A DNA stretch of 64,000 nt from Stomorhina lunata (GCA_933228675.1 OW121743.1:90579998-90643997); one strand, 5' to 3'; counted from the stretch's first letter, positions 1 through 12,170 are shown. Numbers and translations: made by a program. Notes: generated by a model not told the origin, from the sequence alone.

Positions 1-1095
1 TCTACAGAAAAATTTTTTATATGGAAAAATTTTGTATATGAAATTTTTTTTATAGAGAAATTTTGTATATAAAATTTTTTCTATAGAAAAATTTTCAATA
101 CGATATTTTTTCTGTGAAAAAATTTTCTATATGAATATTTTTCCAAATGAAATTTTTTCTTTAGAAAAAATTTCTGTATGAAATTTTTAATTTTTAAAAA
201 TTTTCTGTATGATATTTTTTCTTTTGAAAATTTTTCTATACATAATTTTTTCTTTAGAAAAATTTTGTATATAAATTTTTTCTATAGAAAAATTTTCTAT
301 ATGAAATTTTTTCGATAGAAAAATTTTCTATGTAAAATTTTCTCTATAGAAATTTATATATTAAATTTCCTATAGAAAAATTTTCTAAGTGGAAGTTTTT
401 CATAAAAACAAATTTCACATAGAAACAATTTGTTTCTGTATTAAATTTTTTCTTTAGAAAATTTTTTGTATATAAAATTTTTTCTTTAGAAAAATTTCCT
501 ATATGAAATATTTTCTACAGAAACATTTTTTATGTAAAAATGTTTTCTATAGAAAAATGTTCTATATAAAATTTTTTCTATAGAAAAATTTTTTATATAA
601 AATTTTCTATATCAATTTTTCTAAGTTCAACTTTTTGTATGCAAAAAATTAAAAAAAAAAGATTCTATGTAAATTTTTTTTAATAAAAAACTTTCTATAT
701 GAAATTTTTTCTATTAAAAATTTTCTTTATGAAATTTTTTCTATAGAAAAACTTTTTATATAAAATTGCTTCTATGGAAAATTATCTATGTGAAATTTTT
801 TCTATAAAAAATTTTTCAACATTAAAATTTTTCTTTAGAAAAAAAATCTATATCAATTTTTTTCTTTATAAAAATTTTCTATATAAAATTTTTAATTTTT
901 AAAAATTTTCTATATGAAATTTTTTCTATTGAAAAAATTTCTACATCATATTTTTTTTAAAGAAAAATTTTCTATGGGATTTTTTTTTTATATAAAAATT
1001 TTTTTTTTATGAATTATTTCTATAGAAAAGTTTTCTATATTTCTATAGAAAAATTTTCTATATGAAATTTTTTCTATAGAAAAATTTTCTATATG
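1..1095. repeat. 31-bp satellite array sat-1
   Basis: This is a diverged tandem array with a period of about 31 bp. The unit contains the dyad TTTTTCTATAGAAAAA followed by a TTTTCTATATGAAA-like segment. The best preserved units are at about 1020-1100, where two consecutive CTATAG cores are 31 bp apart. Units further left differ by many substitutions and small indels. The array is cut by the left window edge, so its full length is unknown. The orientation label is arbitrary because the core is palindromic. No open frame of note lies in it. Confidence 0.85.
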
Positions 1096-3560
1096 AAATA
1101 GATCGATATTTTTTTTCTGTGCATCATAGGATGTATCGATTTTTAATACATTAGAACCTTATTCAAAAAAAATTTTTTGCTTAATTCTAAGAATTATCTC
1201 AACGGTTAAAAGCTCAAAGTATTTTGACTTATAATTTTATCTTTAAATCATATTAAAGCATCAATTTTCTTGACTGAACCATAAACAAACTTTTGCAAAC
1301 TACTGAAAAAATATTTCCTTTATTTTTATATTTCCATATCTTAAAGTCAAACTCAAATGCTGACCCCAAAAAACTCAATTTATACGATGGTGTCATAGAT
1401 TTCCGAAAGCAAAAGATAAAAACAGCACCCAACACCCAAAGGGAAGCAGAAAAATACTAAATACACAGAGAGATAAAACTACTTACTTCCAGAACATGGG
1501 CAGAATTTCTAAACAGGTCGAAACAGTCTATTCAACTCAACATTTCACAAGTGGCTACCAAATTAAACTTCTTGTACTTTAATAAAATCCATAAAATAAC
1601 ATTCAGTTCGTGCAGATAAAAACAATAAATAAAATGGACAGACAGAAAAAAGAGGCTGAACTGAAATAGAAAAAAAAAAAGAATTTGCCAAAGTTCAAGT
1701 TATACTAAATACTAGGAAGAATTAAGTAAAAACAAACGATAAAATTGTACAAAAAAATTCTTTGTTTTAGAGCCTAGAGAGTTAAACAGCAAATAGAAAT
1801 TACTTTAAAGACAATAGAAGGAAATAGAATAGAAATGAAATACAAAGGATCACGTGACTCAGTTTTGTTATCCTAGAAAATTTCAATTTTTTTTTCTGTT
1901 ATTTTCCTTAAATGACACAACATGTTACTCTTTATTTATACTTAAAAGAAACTTGGTCGATTTCTTTTCTAGCTTAAGCAAAATTTTATAGGGTTGTCTT
2001 ATCTATGGCTAAGGAAACACCCCACAAAGCAAATGCAATTTACTTGAAGACAAAAGAAAAAAGAACAAGAAGAAGTCATAAAATCAGGACTTTAAGCTAA
2101 ATTTGTCTACACTTCATAAAAAGCTTATTTCTAACAAAAAGAAAAAAAAAATGAAATGCTCATACAAATTTACTTCATCTTTTTGGTTCCATTCATTTTA
2201 TTTTTCCATTTTTTTATGTCATAAAAATACCACAAAAATAAAATAAAAAAAAAAAATTTATGATTTATGCCAAAACATTGACTTTGACTCAAAGAATTTA
2301 CCACCTCATGTCCTGGTATGACATGGAAAATAAACAAATTAGAGCAAACCAGCAAAGCTTTCAAAATATCCTGTCGAAACTGAAAACAAACTGTCTAACA
2401 CATACATATGTTTTCACTCATATTCTATTAGAATGTCATAAATGTAAATGTGTGTGCTTTTAAATAAAAAGGGATATCCTTCACCTTTGACTGCACATTT
2501 TGTGTCCTTTCATACAAATAATAAAAATTTTTTGGCATAAAAATGCCTAAAACTGGAAAGACAATAGTTCTATTAGTTTATGGTTTGTTTCATTATATCT
2601 TTTTTTATCATATGCGGAAAGGTTATATTGGGTAATGTGTTGATGTTAGTAACGAATAGATTACTAGTCCCGCATCCTCTTCAGAATCACTTGATGAGTC
2701 CATTTAACGATGTCCTTTCATCTGTCTAGCTGGCAGTCAGTCCATTTAAAGTCTTAATTTAAATAATAGGTAGAAGTTTTTTATTGGTGTAATTTGGCAC
2801 AACAAACTTCTTAATATCCATGGTTTTGAAAACATATGGATGGTATTGAAATTTAGGCCAAGCTTACTAAATTTTATCAAATAAAAGCTGAGAGGCTTTT
2901 GTGTGATGTTGAAGGATTGGCGAGACTATGGCACCCATTTGTGCGTAAAATGTGGGAAACTTCTGGAATAAGCGTATTTGGAATAAGCGTATTTATTTAT
3001 ATTCTTAAACGAGCAGTAATTGTATATTAGGGTGACAATTTTTTGTATAAAGGAAATTTAAATTTTGACATTTGACCGCGGTGAAGAAGGGTTAATCTCG
3101 TCCAATAATTAAAAAACTCTTTAGAATAGATTTTCCATAAACGAAGCAATAATATTAATTATATATTTTGTTAAAATTGAATACAAGTAAAATTTACCGA
3201 GCATTTACTCGAATTTGGCCCAAAAATTTATATTTTCGCGAAATTTTTTAATGTGAAATCGCAGGTACGGCGAAACTTTTCAAGATATCCACATAATTTT
3301 TTTGCGTTTTATTTTTCTATTTGTCTGTTTTAAAACATTAGAGAGCAAATTCTAAATTTATAAGATTTGTTGAACAAAATTTTCAAAAAAATAAAAAATG
3401 ATTTTTGAAACCGACTTGAGAAAAAGGTACCATTTCCCAACATGAAATAATCTTAGTAAATTTGATTATATTAAAACAAAAATGAACTATTTACTAGTTA
3501 CAAGCCAATTAATGATAAATCATGTCTTACTATGGAATTTCTGTATTTACAACATAAAAT
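1096..3560. other. A+T-rich DNA without recognisable gene
   Basis: This stretch is non-satellite, A+T-rich DNA with many short homopolymer runs and stops in every frame. The open frames at 1253-1435, 2170-2364 and 2260-2463 have no motif, lie in low-complexity sequence and overlap each other on opposite strands. I do not call them genes. No RNA gene or TIR pair was seen. Confidence 0.6.
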
Positions 3561-4265
3561 TGTTGGTGCATATCCTTAGGCGCGTTTTCAAGGTATAGAA
3601 ACAAAATTAAAGGCTTGGTCAACCAGGTACTAAAGCTTATTTTTGCAAAACTAAGTGGCCAAAGCTATCACGGCTTATGTTTGAAAAGCGTCTAACTGTA
3701 TTTTAGTGGTTGCCGGGAGCGGTTTTTATATGAAAGCTAAAGTAAAATATAGAACGATTCTTATAAAATTTGATATACTGACCAATATTTGCATAAAATT
3801 TCTCTGTTCTTAAATAAGTTGTCGTGTCTATTACAATTGGATTTAATTTAACAGCATTAATGTGATTCCCGGGGCTGGGTTATATAAGAGCTCTAACTAA
3901 ATGTGAATCGATTTTAGTCATTTTCAATACACAAGTTTCTCAACACATCGAAAATACCTATTGCAAAATATTGTCTCTCTATTTTAGTTAAGGCGTTATC
4001 GCGTTTTCTTTTTACGGATAGGTGGACATCCGTTATTTTTGTGTTTCCATAAGTTTTTTATTTGGGAGCCATGGTCAAATGGTGACCGATTGTGGCAATA
4101 TTTTGCAATGATAGCCTGACTGTTATAAAACTTTCTTATGCTAAATTTTGTGGCAATAGCTATTATAGTTTATCATTAATAGGAACTCAATTATATCTTA
4201 GGTGGAATTAGGACTGTTTTCTATGGGAGATATGGTTAAATGTGAACCGATTCCAATTAAATTTT

Positions 4266-4271
4266 ATATAC

Positions 4272-4280
<9 letters not shown>
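4266..4280. repeat. Target-site duplication of SINE, left copy
   Basis: The 15-bp sequence ATATACTTCTATATA occurs here and again at 4674-4688, exactly flanking the tRNA-derived element. Both copies sit inside the Helitron-like host element, whose uninterrupted version at about 9475-9510 runs through without the insert. A 15-bp TSD fits target-primed reverse transcription. Confidence 0.85.
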
Positions 4281-4358
<78 letters not shown>

Positions 4359-4370
4359 TATATATATAAA
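4276..4370. repeat. (TA)n microsatellite, SINE tail
   Basis: This is an almost pure TA dinucleotide run that forms the 3' tail of the minus-strand SINE. It ends in TAAATA variants next to the SINE body. Confidence 0.9.
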
Positions 4371-4673
4371 TAATTCCCCGACAACATTCCAATTGGAACA
4401 AGGGGTACTTCTCTCAGACAATGAGCTGCATCCGATTCTATTTTTAGACTCATTGAAAGGGACCTACGTTTTAACGCCGGCTCCGAACGGCAAATGCATT
4501 AGTTAGAGAAGTTTTACATAGCCTAATACTCAATAACCAGTGGCTACCTGAGTTATGAGGTGAGCCGCCGCTTTTTTGAAAATTTATTTTTTCAAGTGAG
4601 TCTGGCCAGGGATCGAACTTGGGCCTCTTGTATGCTAGGCGGATGACTAACCTGCTATACCACGGCGGTTCAC
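4281..4673 (-). mobile_element. tRNA-derived SINE with (TA)n 3' tail
   Basis: Read on the minus strand, the element starts near 4673 with a tRNA-like head containing an A box (TGGTATAGCAGG, 4651-4662) and a B box (AAGTTCGATCC, 4610-4620). The body follows, and the element ends in a TA-rich tail of about 90 bp (4276-4370). It is flanked by a perfect 15-bp TSD. A second copy on the plus strand at 44896-45060 shares the head and about 90 bp of body, which defines a dispersed family. The head resembles Asp/Gly-type tRNAs, but it lacks a clean acceptor stem and anticodon arm, so it is not a functional tRNA gene. Confidence 0.85.
4600..4673 (-). promoter_or_regulatory. Internal RNA polymerase III promoter of the SINE (A and B boxes)
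   Basis: The B box AGTTCGATCC agrees with GGTTCGANNCC except at its first base. The A box is TGGTATAGCAGG. Their spacing of about 30 bp is close to that of tRNA genes. Activity is inferred from the motifs only. Confidence 0.6.
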
Positions 4674-4688
4674 ATATACTTCTATATA
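4674..4688. repeat. Target-site duplication of SINE, right copy
   Basis: This is identical to 4266-4280 (ATATACTTCTATATA). It marks the 5' side of the minus-strand SINE. Confidence 0.85.
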
Positions 4689-4818
4689 CTTCTTAAATTT
4701 TATAGCCATATCTCTCATACTTTGTCATTTACTAGCAAATAAGCGATTGGTCTAGGCTGAATTATACTGGAGCTATTTTGCCAAATTTTAGCGACCTAGC
4801 TCCATTCGTTCAGATCCT

Positions 4819-5053
<235 letters not shown>

Positions 5054-6814
5054 TATACCACCCTTATTTTTGGTTGTTTTAAATATAAATACAAAGACAA
5101 TATTACTATATTATATAGAATAATGTAACTAATTTCGAACAATGGGTATACATTTCATATTCTGTTCAAAATTACTCGACTTGAAGTTGTTTGCTTAAGT
5201 GAAGAGCTAAATAAGTAGATATATTATTTTGAGAAAAGTCCCCTTAAATTTACCAAATAATTAGTTATATAACCAAACGATTTAAGGTCATAAATGTTAG
5301 TAGATTCTTAGCAATAAATAAAGTTAAAATCTTACGACAATTTTGGGCCCCAAAGCACTTATTTATTCAAGCACTTTTGAGTTTTCTGCTTGTGTGATGA
5401 TATATTTTTATTTCCCTTAGAAGACACTAAGTGGCAATAGTATAGATGTAAGTATATATGTATGTGTATACAAAGAAATTATATTAGACAAAAATTAAAA
5501 AAATATGTTGCAGAAATTAGAACAAAGTTTATAATCATCAAGTAAAAAGATTTTTTTTAAATGTTATTTCTTTGTAATATTAAAAGAAATTATGCAAGAA
5601 ATTCTAAAAATATCTTTATATTTCCTAAAATTAAATTAAATTTCTACAATCTGTTCATGTTTTCTTCTAAATATTTGCTTATAATCTTTTGTAAACCTTT
5701 AACATCATATTGAAAATCTTTTTATTTTCTTAGGTTCAATATTGGGCCCTAAGGTCAACAGAGACCAAACATTGTAATAAAACATCTGTCAATAACACAC
5801 CCTGATAATGTCTTTTCAATAAATAAATTGTATAACACTCGCTCACACACAATGTCATTAGTTTGATTTTGATTTTGTTGGCCTGACATTCAATAATATC
5901 ACACACATACACACACACATAGTTATACAGTAACTCAAATATACATCAATAATTTACTAAATATATTTAACACTTACAAAAATTTGTATCTGTGTGTTAT
6001 AAGTTTTTTGGAAACTATCCATATTTTCTCGATACTATCATTAAAGTTTAATACACAAAAAAAAGTTTTTTTTCTTCAAGTGTCATTTTACTATCAAGGG
6101 TGTTCATAGCTTTTGGCTATAAAACACATTTATGTTAAAGAATATATAGGTATAGATTTCTTCTATAACTTGCATTACAGCTTTTTAAAGGAATAGTGAC
6201 ATATAAATTTAACACAAACATTTGTTTTTATCATATATATATATATATATATCCAACACTTAGTGTCAATATATATTATCAAATAAAATTCGTTCAAAAA
6301 TATTTTATGTTCTTTTCTATTCGTATGATTTATTCAACAGCTTGCAACATATTGTTGCCATTAGTTACACGCACTCAAGTTTTAGTTTGTTATATTAAAA
6401 CATTATATTATTGTTATTATTTAGTTACAAACAAATATTTTATACATATACACATGTAAAAATGGTGTCGATATTCCATACACATTTATAAGAACTTGGC
6501 TAAAGTTGATTTATTGTAAACACATACTTTTGCATGTTATCTGAGCCATACTTATGCGTTCGTGCCAATAGTACATATTTCTTAGAGAAATTTGTAAAAA
6601 ATATATACTAGAGCAGGGGTGGGCATGCACATTAATAAGAGACATTTTCCAATAAAATATCTTTTAAACATTAACTAAATTTTCAAAAGCACCCACCGTA
6701 TATAAACTCTGCACTAAACATTGACTGATAGCTATCTAATTTCGTAGGTGCAATCTTAATATAGTGAATGTATCTCCAAATTTTTTTGATCATAGATAAA
6801 AAATCAAGGTGTTA
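5054..6814. other. A+T-rich DNA without recognisable gene
   Basis: This is unique, A+T-rich sequence with a short TA run at 6233-6252 and CA-rich tracts near 5902-5920. Open frames (5736-5918 minus, 6196-6459 plus) are short, low-complexity and without motifs. No structure beyond this was seen. Confidence 0.6.
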
Positions 6815-7218
6815 TTTATGTAAGAACTATAGTTAAATGGTGACCGATTGTTATAAAATTTTATACACTGGCTGGTATTTATATAAAGATTATTTTTGCA
6901 AAACTTTAGTAGCCATAGTTTATAATTTAATAGTTTTTAACTTGCGGTTGTGGTTTCCAGGAGTGGTTTTTATATGAAACCTATATTCAAATATGGACCG
7001 ATTCCTATAAAATTTGATATACTGACCATAAATAAAACTTCTCTGTTCTAAATAAAGTTGTCATATCTATTACACAGTACAACAAAATCAATTTTTTTTA
7101 GTACACATGAGTAATGTTAACAGAATATGAAAATAGGCTTAAAATAAAGAAATACGTCTCTCGGCGTTTTGCTGGAACACGTCAGAATTTTAAGAAAATC
7201 GATTTTAAAGATTCAAAG

Positions 7219-7223
7219 GGCCG
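7219..7223. repeat. GGCCG target duplication, left copy
   Basis: This 5-bp GC-rich duplication flanks the insert at 7224-8699. The right copy is at 8700-8704. The opposite arm of the foldback element carries a single GACCG at the same place, which confirms the empty-site structure. Confidence 0.8.
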
Positions 7224-7262
7224 CACAGTGAGATTTCTTCATACATCTAACTGCAAAAAATA
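7224..7262 (+). promoter_or_regulatory. RSS-like left terminus: heptamer, 23-nt spacer, A-rich nonamer
   Basis: CACAGTG at 7224-7230 equals the consensus V(D)J recombination-signal heptamer. A 23-nt spacer (7231-7253) is followed by CAAAAAATA (7254-7262). The heptamer is the strong part; the A-run could be chance in such A+T-rich DNA. Confidence 0.45.
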
Positions 7263-7354
7263 GAAGGAGTTATCCTACAACGATGAAATTTGGCACACTT
7301 ATTTAGTTTTATATAACAAAGAAAAATTAAAAAAAAAAACTTTAAAATCCCGCA

Positions 7355-7875
7355 ATTTTCAACAGAATTTCATGAAAATCGGCATAACTCTATTATTTGA
7401 CCAAGAAAAGAGCTCCACTAGTTTTGGTTGAAATCCGACGACTCCTTAAGGTATCGCCCTTGGACCCCCATTTTTTCACTTATTTTTCTTCTCAATGTAT
7501 AAACCCCAATTTTCAATAGAATTTGATAAAATTTGGCACACTTCTATTTTTTGATCCAGAAAAAAGCCTTACTAATTTTGGTTGAAATCCGACGACTCTT
7601 TGAGGTACCTCCCTTGGACCCCCATTTTATCACTTATTTTTCTTCTCAATGTATAAACCCCAATTTTCAATAGAATTTAATAAAATTTGGCACACTTCTA
7701 TTTTTTGATCCAGAAAAGAGCCCTACTAATTTTGGTTGAAATCCAACGACTCCTTGAGGTACCTCCCTTGGACCCCCATTTTTTCACATTTCAATGTATA
7801 ACCCACAATTTGATAAAATTCGGCACACTTTTATTTTCTGATCTAAAAAAGAGTTCTACCAATTTCGGTTGAAAT
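7355..7875 (+). repeat. 154-bp tandem repeat, about 3.5 units
   Basis: The phrase TTGGACCCCCATTTT recurs at about 7460, 7614 and 7768, exactly 154 bp apart. Each unit also contains AATTTTGGTTGAAATCC and GGCACACTTCTATTTT. The last unit is shortened. It lies wholly inside the Transib-like element. The 61-codon open frame at 7687-7872 just reads this repeat. Confidence 0.85.
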
Positions 7876-7901
7876 CCGGTTAAAGCCAATATTTAAATAC
7901 T

Positions 7902-8060
7902 TTATTCATTAATTATCATTTTCTTAACTACATCATCCAATTCCGAAACATTTTTATAAGGTTGTCGTCTTAAATTACTTATATATGGATCAGAAGACTC
8001 AAGTAAACGATGAAAAACATCGGTATTTGTTGCAGTTCTACTGCACTTTCTAGAAAACAT
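7902..8060 (-). pseudogene. Minus-strand coding remnant, probable transposase C-terminus
   Basis: A 52-codon frame starts MFSRKCSRTATNTD and ends KKMIINE before a TAA. Its composition is that of a normal protein (charged and polar residues, no low-complexity run), unlike the other short frames here. Residues 15-45 include FHRLLESSDPYISNLRRQP. The reading seems to continue upstream in a shifted frame with basic residues (KQRLKELQI). Its place inside a TIR element suggests the 3' end of a transposase gene, but I do not recognise the family. Too short to be functional. Confidence 0.4.
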
Positions 8061-8671
8061 TAATCTGTAATTCCTTTAATCTTTGTTTCGAGCTTCTTCT
8101 TCTTCTTTGTAGTATTAATTTTTTGGCCACACTTAAGCCTGAAGGTATGCAATGGTTTTTTATTATAAGCAATATTCCTGACTTTTTTTTACAAAATTTT
8201 GATTTTTTCAAAAGTTTGACAAAAGTTGCTATATTTTTTTAGCTAATTCGAAAGAAAAGCCTTTTGTCTTTCATTTCATTATACTAAGAGCACGGAGGTA
8301 AACCGAGCCAACTGACTTTTTCTCCAACGAAAACTGCCAATGCTAAATTTTATAGGACAATCTTGATGCGCTCATATCTCCCAAACTATGTATGCAGTAA
8401 ACTTTTTTTTTCTTTAAAACTAACACAAGATCTCAGACTTCAATAAAATTCACACCTACATTTTGCCACTTGAAATATCTTCGATACATAAGCCTTTAAA
8501 TTTCAATAATTTTACCATAAATTTTTGTTTCACAACATTTAGCTGACTTCAACCGATTTTTTCTATATATATGTATATATATCTTAGGAAAAAAATATAG
8601 ATTTTTCATTGCCAGATTCTTCTCTATCAAATGGCATTATTAGATTTTTGAAAAGTGATAGTCAAAAAATG

Positions 8672-8699
8672 CCTTTTTTGTAGCAGAAATATCATAGTG
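8672..8699 (-). promoter_or_regulatory. RSS-like right terminus: heptamer, 12-nt spacer, A-rich nonamer
   Basis: On the minus strand, CACTATG (8693-8699) is followed by a 12-nt spacer (8681-8692) and CAAAAAAGG (8672-8680). Together with the 23-nt spacer at the other end this gives a 12/23 arrangement. The spacing is seen; function is not shown. Confidence 0.4.
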
Positions 8700-8704
8700 G
8701 GCCG
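8700..8704. repeat. GGCCG target duplication, right copy
   Basis: This is the right-hand partner of 7219-7223. The foldback arm continues directly after it with a block that matches the opposite arm. Confidence 0.8.
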
Positions 8705-9719
8705 TGGAGGTTCACTTGTAACGTAATACTATTATAAAAAATTCTATAAAAATAGAATGGGTGAACCGATTTAATGTTTGATCCAGATTTGAAAAGGGAA
8801 TTAAATTTAGATTTGTTTTTATTAAAAAAAAAACAGGGACGCTTTAATTTTCATGTAAAATTAAAAAATATTTAAAAAAAATATACGAAATTCATTAAAA
8901 ATACAAAATAATAGTTAAGATATCATATTAATTTTTGTATTTTTACATTACATTTACATTACATTGAATTACATTACATTTTTTGGATATTTTTTAATTT
9001 TACATGTAAATTAAAGCGCCATCTAGCGGAAATTTTACTTCCCTTTTCAAAACTGGCTCAAGCCTTTAAATCGGTTCACCCATTCTATTTTTATAGAACT
9101 TTTTATAATAGTATTATGTTACAAATGAACCTATACGGTCCTTCGAATCTTTAAAATTGATTTTCTTAAAATACTGACGTGCTACAGCAAAACGCCGGGA
9201 CACGTATTTCTTTACTTTAAGCCTATTTTCATATTCTTTTAACATTTCTCATGTGTACCAACTACTGTCATACTGTGTTATAATTGGATCTAATTTGTCA
9301 GCTGCAAAACTTTGTCTCTCTACCTCTTTTAGTTACGGCGTTATCGCGCTTTCATTTGATTTATCCCATTTCTTTTTCGTATTTTTTATCATTTATTAGC
9401 ATTTAAGTGTATTTTAAGTGGCATACGCTGTTTTCATTCAGCTATGGCTGAATGTGAACCGATTTCGATGAAATTTTATATGCTGCTTAGTGATTATGTA
9501 AAACTTCTACACACCAAATTTTATCACCACAGCTGTTATAATTTGTCATTTATTAGCAAAAAAGCGATTAGCCTAGACGAAGTTATAGAGGAGCTATGGT
9601 CAAATGTGAAGCGATATCGCCCAATTTCAACATCCAAAATTTCTCAAGAAATGAGAAATATCTGTGCCAGGTTTCAGTGACCTAGCTTCTTTCGTTTAGG
9701 ACTTATCGTGCTTTCAATA

Positions 9720-10015
<296 letters not shown>

Positions 10016-10383
10016 TATTCCTACAGCTTCTTATGTTGCACCTATTTCATTTTTCTTATGACACCTTGAGGTCACAAATAAATCTGTATTAGTATGAGTT
10101 AATCTTATTAAGAAATTAATTACAATTTCTATTACCTTGTCATTTAACAAATTCATATATGCATGCATGAAATTCAATGAAAATCTATAATTTTCTATTT
10201 CTTATCTAAGACTGACAACTCATTAATCTTGTCAACGACATTATTGAAAATAATGACAGTTTCCTTGGTTACAATAACTAAATAGTTATACGGTTTCTTT
10301 GTAAAATTGAAGTAAAGGAAATGAAGCGCCAATTGACATTATTTTGAGAATTATAGAAAATGTGAACTACAGTAGTTTTTCTT
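10016..10383. other. Short unique spacer
   Basis: A+T-rich sequence between the ACAG array and sat-2. No gene, repeat or hairpin was recognised. Confidence 0.6.
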
Positions 10384-12170
10384 TCACAGCAAACGGACGA
10401 CAGTCTGTCTTTCTATTGAAAAGGTGGGCGACAGTCTGTTTTTCTTAAGAAAAAGACGACGACAGTTTGTTTTTCTATAGAAAAAGTGGACGATAGTATG
10501 TTTTTCTATAGAAAAAGTAGACGATAGTATGTTTTCTATAGAAAAAGTTGACGATAGTATGTTTTTCTATAGAAAAAGTGGACGATAGTATGTTTTTCTA
10601 TAGAAAAAGTGGACGATAGTATGTTTTTCTATAGAAAAAGTGGACGATAGTATGTTTTCTATTGAAAAATTGGACGGTCTATAGAAAAAGTAAACGAAAG
10701 TGTATTTTTCCATAGAAAAAGTGGACGATTGTATGTTTTTCTATAGAAAAAGTCGACGATGGTGTGTTTTTCTTCAGAAAAAGTGGACGATAGTTTGTTT
10801 TCTATAGAAAAAGTGGACTATTGTGTGTTTTTCTATAGAAAATGTGGACGATAGTGTGTTTTTCTATAGAATATGTGGACGATAGTGTGTTTTTCTATAT
10901 AAAATGTGGACCATTGTGTTTTTCTATAGAAAATGTGGAAGATAGTGTGTTCTTCTATAAAAAAAGTGTACGATAGTCTGTTTTTCTATAGAAAAAGTGG
11001 ACGATAGTCTGTTGTTCTACAGAAAAAGTAGACGATAGTCTGTTTTCTATAGAAAAAGTGGACGATAGTATGTTTTTCTATAGAAAAAGTGGACCATAGT
11101 ATGTTTTTCTATTGAAAAAGTGGACCATAGTCTGTTTTTCTATAGAAAAAGTTGACGATAGTCTGTTTTTTCTATAGAAAAAGTGGACGATAGTCAGTTT
11201 TTTTTATAGAAAAAGTGAACGATAGTATGTTTTTCTATGGAAATAGTGGACGATAGTATGTTTTTCTATAGAAAAAGTGGACCATAGTATGTTTTTCTAT
11301 TGAAAAATTGGACGATAGTATGTTTTTCTACTGAAAACGAGGACGAAAGTGTATTTTTCCATAGAAAATGTGGACGATAGTATGCTTTTCTATAGAAAAA
11401 GTGTTTCTGTTTTTCTACAGAAAAAGTGGGCGATAGTATGTTTTTCTATAGAAAATGTGAACGATAGTGTGTTTTTCTATAAAAAAATGTGGACGATAGT
11501 GTGTTTTTCTATAGAAAATGTGGACGATAGTTTGTTCTTCTATTAAAATAGTGAACGATAGTCTGTGTTTCTACAGAAAAAGTGAACGATAGTCTGTTTT
11601 TCTACAGAAAAGGTGGACAATAGTCTGTTTTTCTTTAGAAAAAGTTGACGATAGTCTGTTTTTCTGTGGAAAATGTTGACGATAGTCTGTTTTTTTTATA
11701 GGAAAAGTGGACGATAGCCTGTTTTTCTATAGAAAAAGTGGACGATAGTCTGGTTTTCTATAGAAAAAGTGAACGATAGTCTGTTTTTCTATAGAAAAAG
11801 TGAACGATAGTCTGTTTTTCTATAGAAAAAGTGAACGATAGTCTGTTTTTCTATAGAAAAAGTGAACGATAGTCTGTTTTTCTATAGAAAAAGTGGACGA
11901 TAGCCTGTTTTTCTATCGAAAAAGTGGACAATAGTCTGTTTTTCTGCAGAAAAGGTGAACGATAGTGAGTTTTTCTATAGAAAAAGTGGACGATAGTCTA
12001 TTTTTCTACAGAAAAGGTGAGCGATAGTGAGTTTTTCTATAGAAAAAGTGGACGATAGTCTGTTTTTCTACAGAAAAAGTAGACGATATTCTGTTTTTCT
12101 ATAGAAAAAATGAACGATAGTGTTTTTCTAAAAAAATTGGACTATAGTAAGTTTTTCTGTAGAAAAATTG
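10384..12170 (+). repeat. 31-bp satellite array sat-2
   Basis: About 57 units of 31 bp. Each unit carries the 16-bp perfect dyad TTTTTCTATAGAAAAA followed by GTGGACGATAGT and a variable AT/CT/GT step. Centre units (10500-10640, 11710-11880) are almost identical, and units at both edges are degraded. The frame at 11349-11546 reads through the array and is not a gene. The dyad core is shared with sat-1. Confidence 0.95.

Larger units (their letters stand above)
7224..8699. mobile_element. Transib-like DNA transposon, defective
   Basis: This 1476-bp insert has ends CACAGTG (left) and CACTATG (right, reverse complement) with similar following bases, and it is flanked by a 5-bp GGCCG TSD. Transib elements are known for 5-bp GC-rich TSDs and ends of the CACWATG type, and they are the RAG1-related superfamily, so this is the best fit. 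Inside lie a 154-bp tandem repeat and, on the minus strand, a 52-codon coding remnant. No full transposase is present. Confidence 0.6.
7073..9277. mobile_element. Foldback TIR element with TTA target duplication
   Basis: Ends are CACAGTAC on the left and the reverse complement of CACAGTATGAC on the right, flanked by TTA at 7070-7072 and 9278-9280. The two arms match over several hundred bases. The left arm is 7073-7223 plus 8705 to about 8935, and the right arm is about 8985-9277. Shared blocks include GAATATGAAAATAGGCTTAA, CGGCGTTTTGCTG and AGAATGGGTGAACCGATTTA. Without the Transib-like insert it is about 724 bp, almost all inverted repeat. A 3-bp TTA TSD suits PIF/Harbinger-type transposition, but the superfamily is inferred. 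No transposase is present. Confidence 0.8.

Noticed and set aside
4600..4673. Functional tRNA gene
   Set aside because: A and B boxes exist, but no proper acceptor stem or anticodon arm. TSDs, the TA tail and a second copy show it is a SINE.
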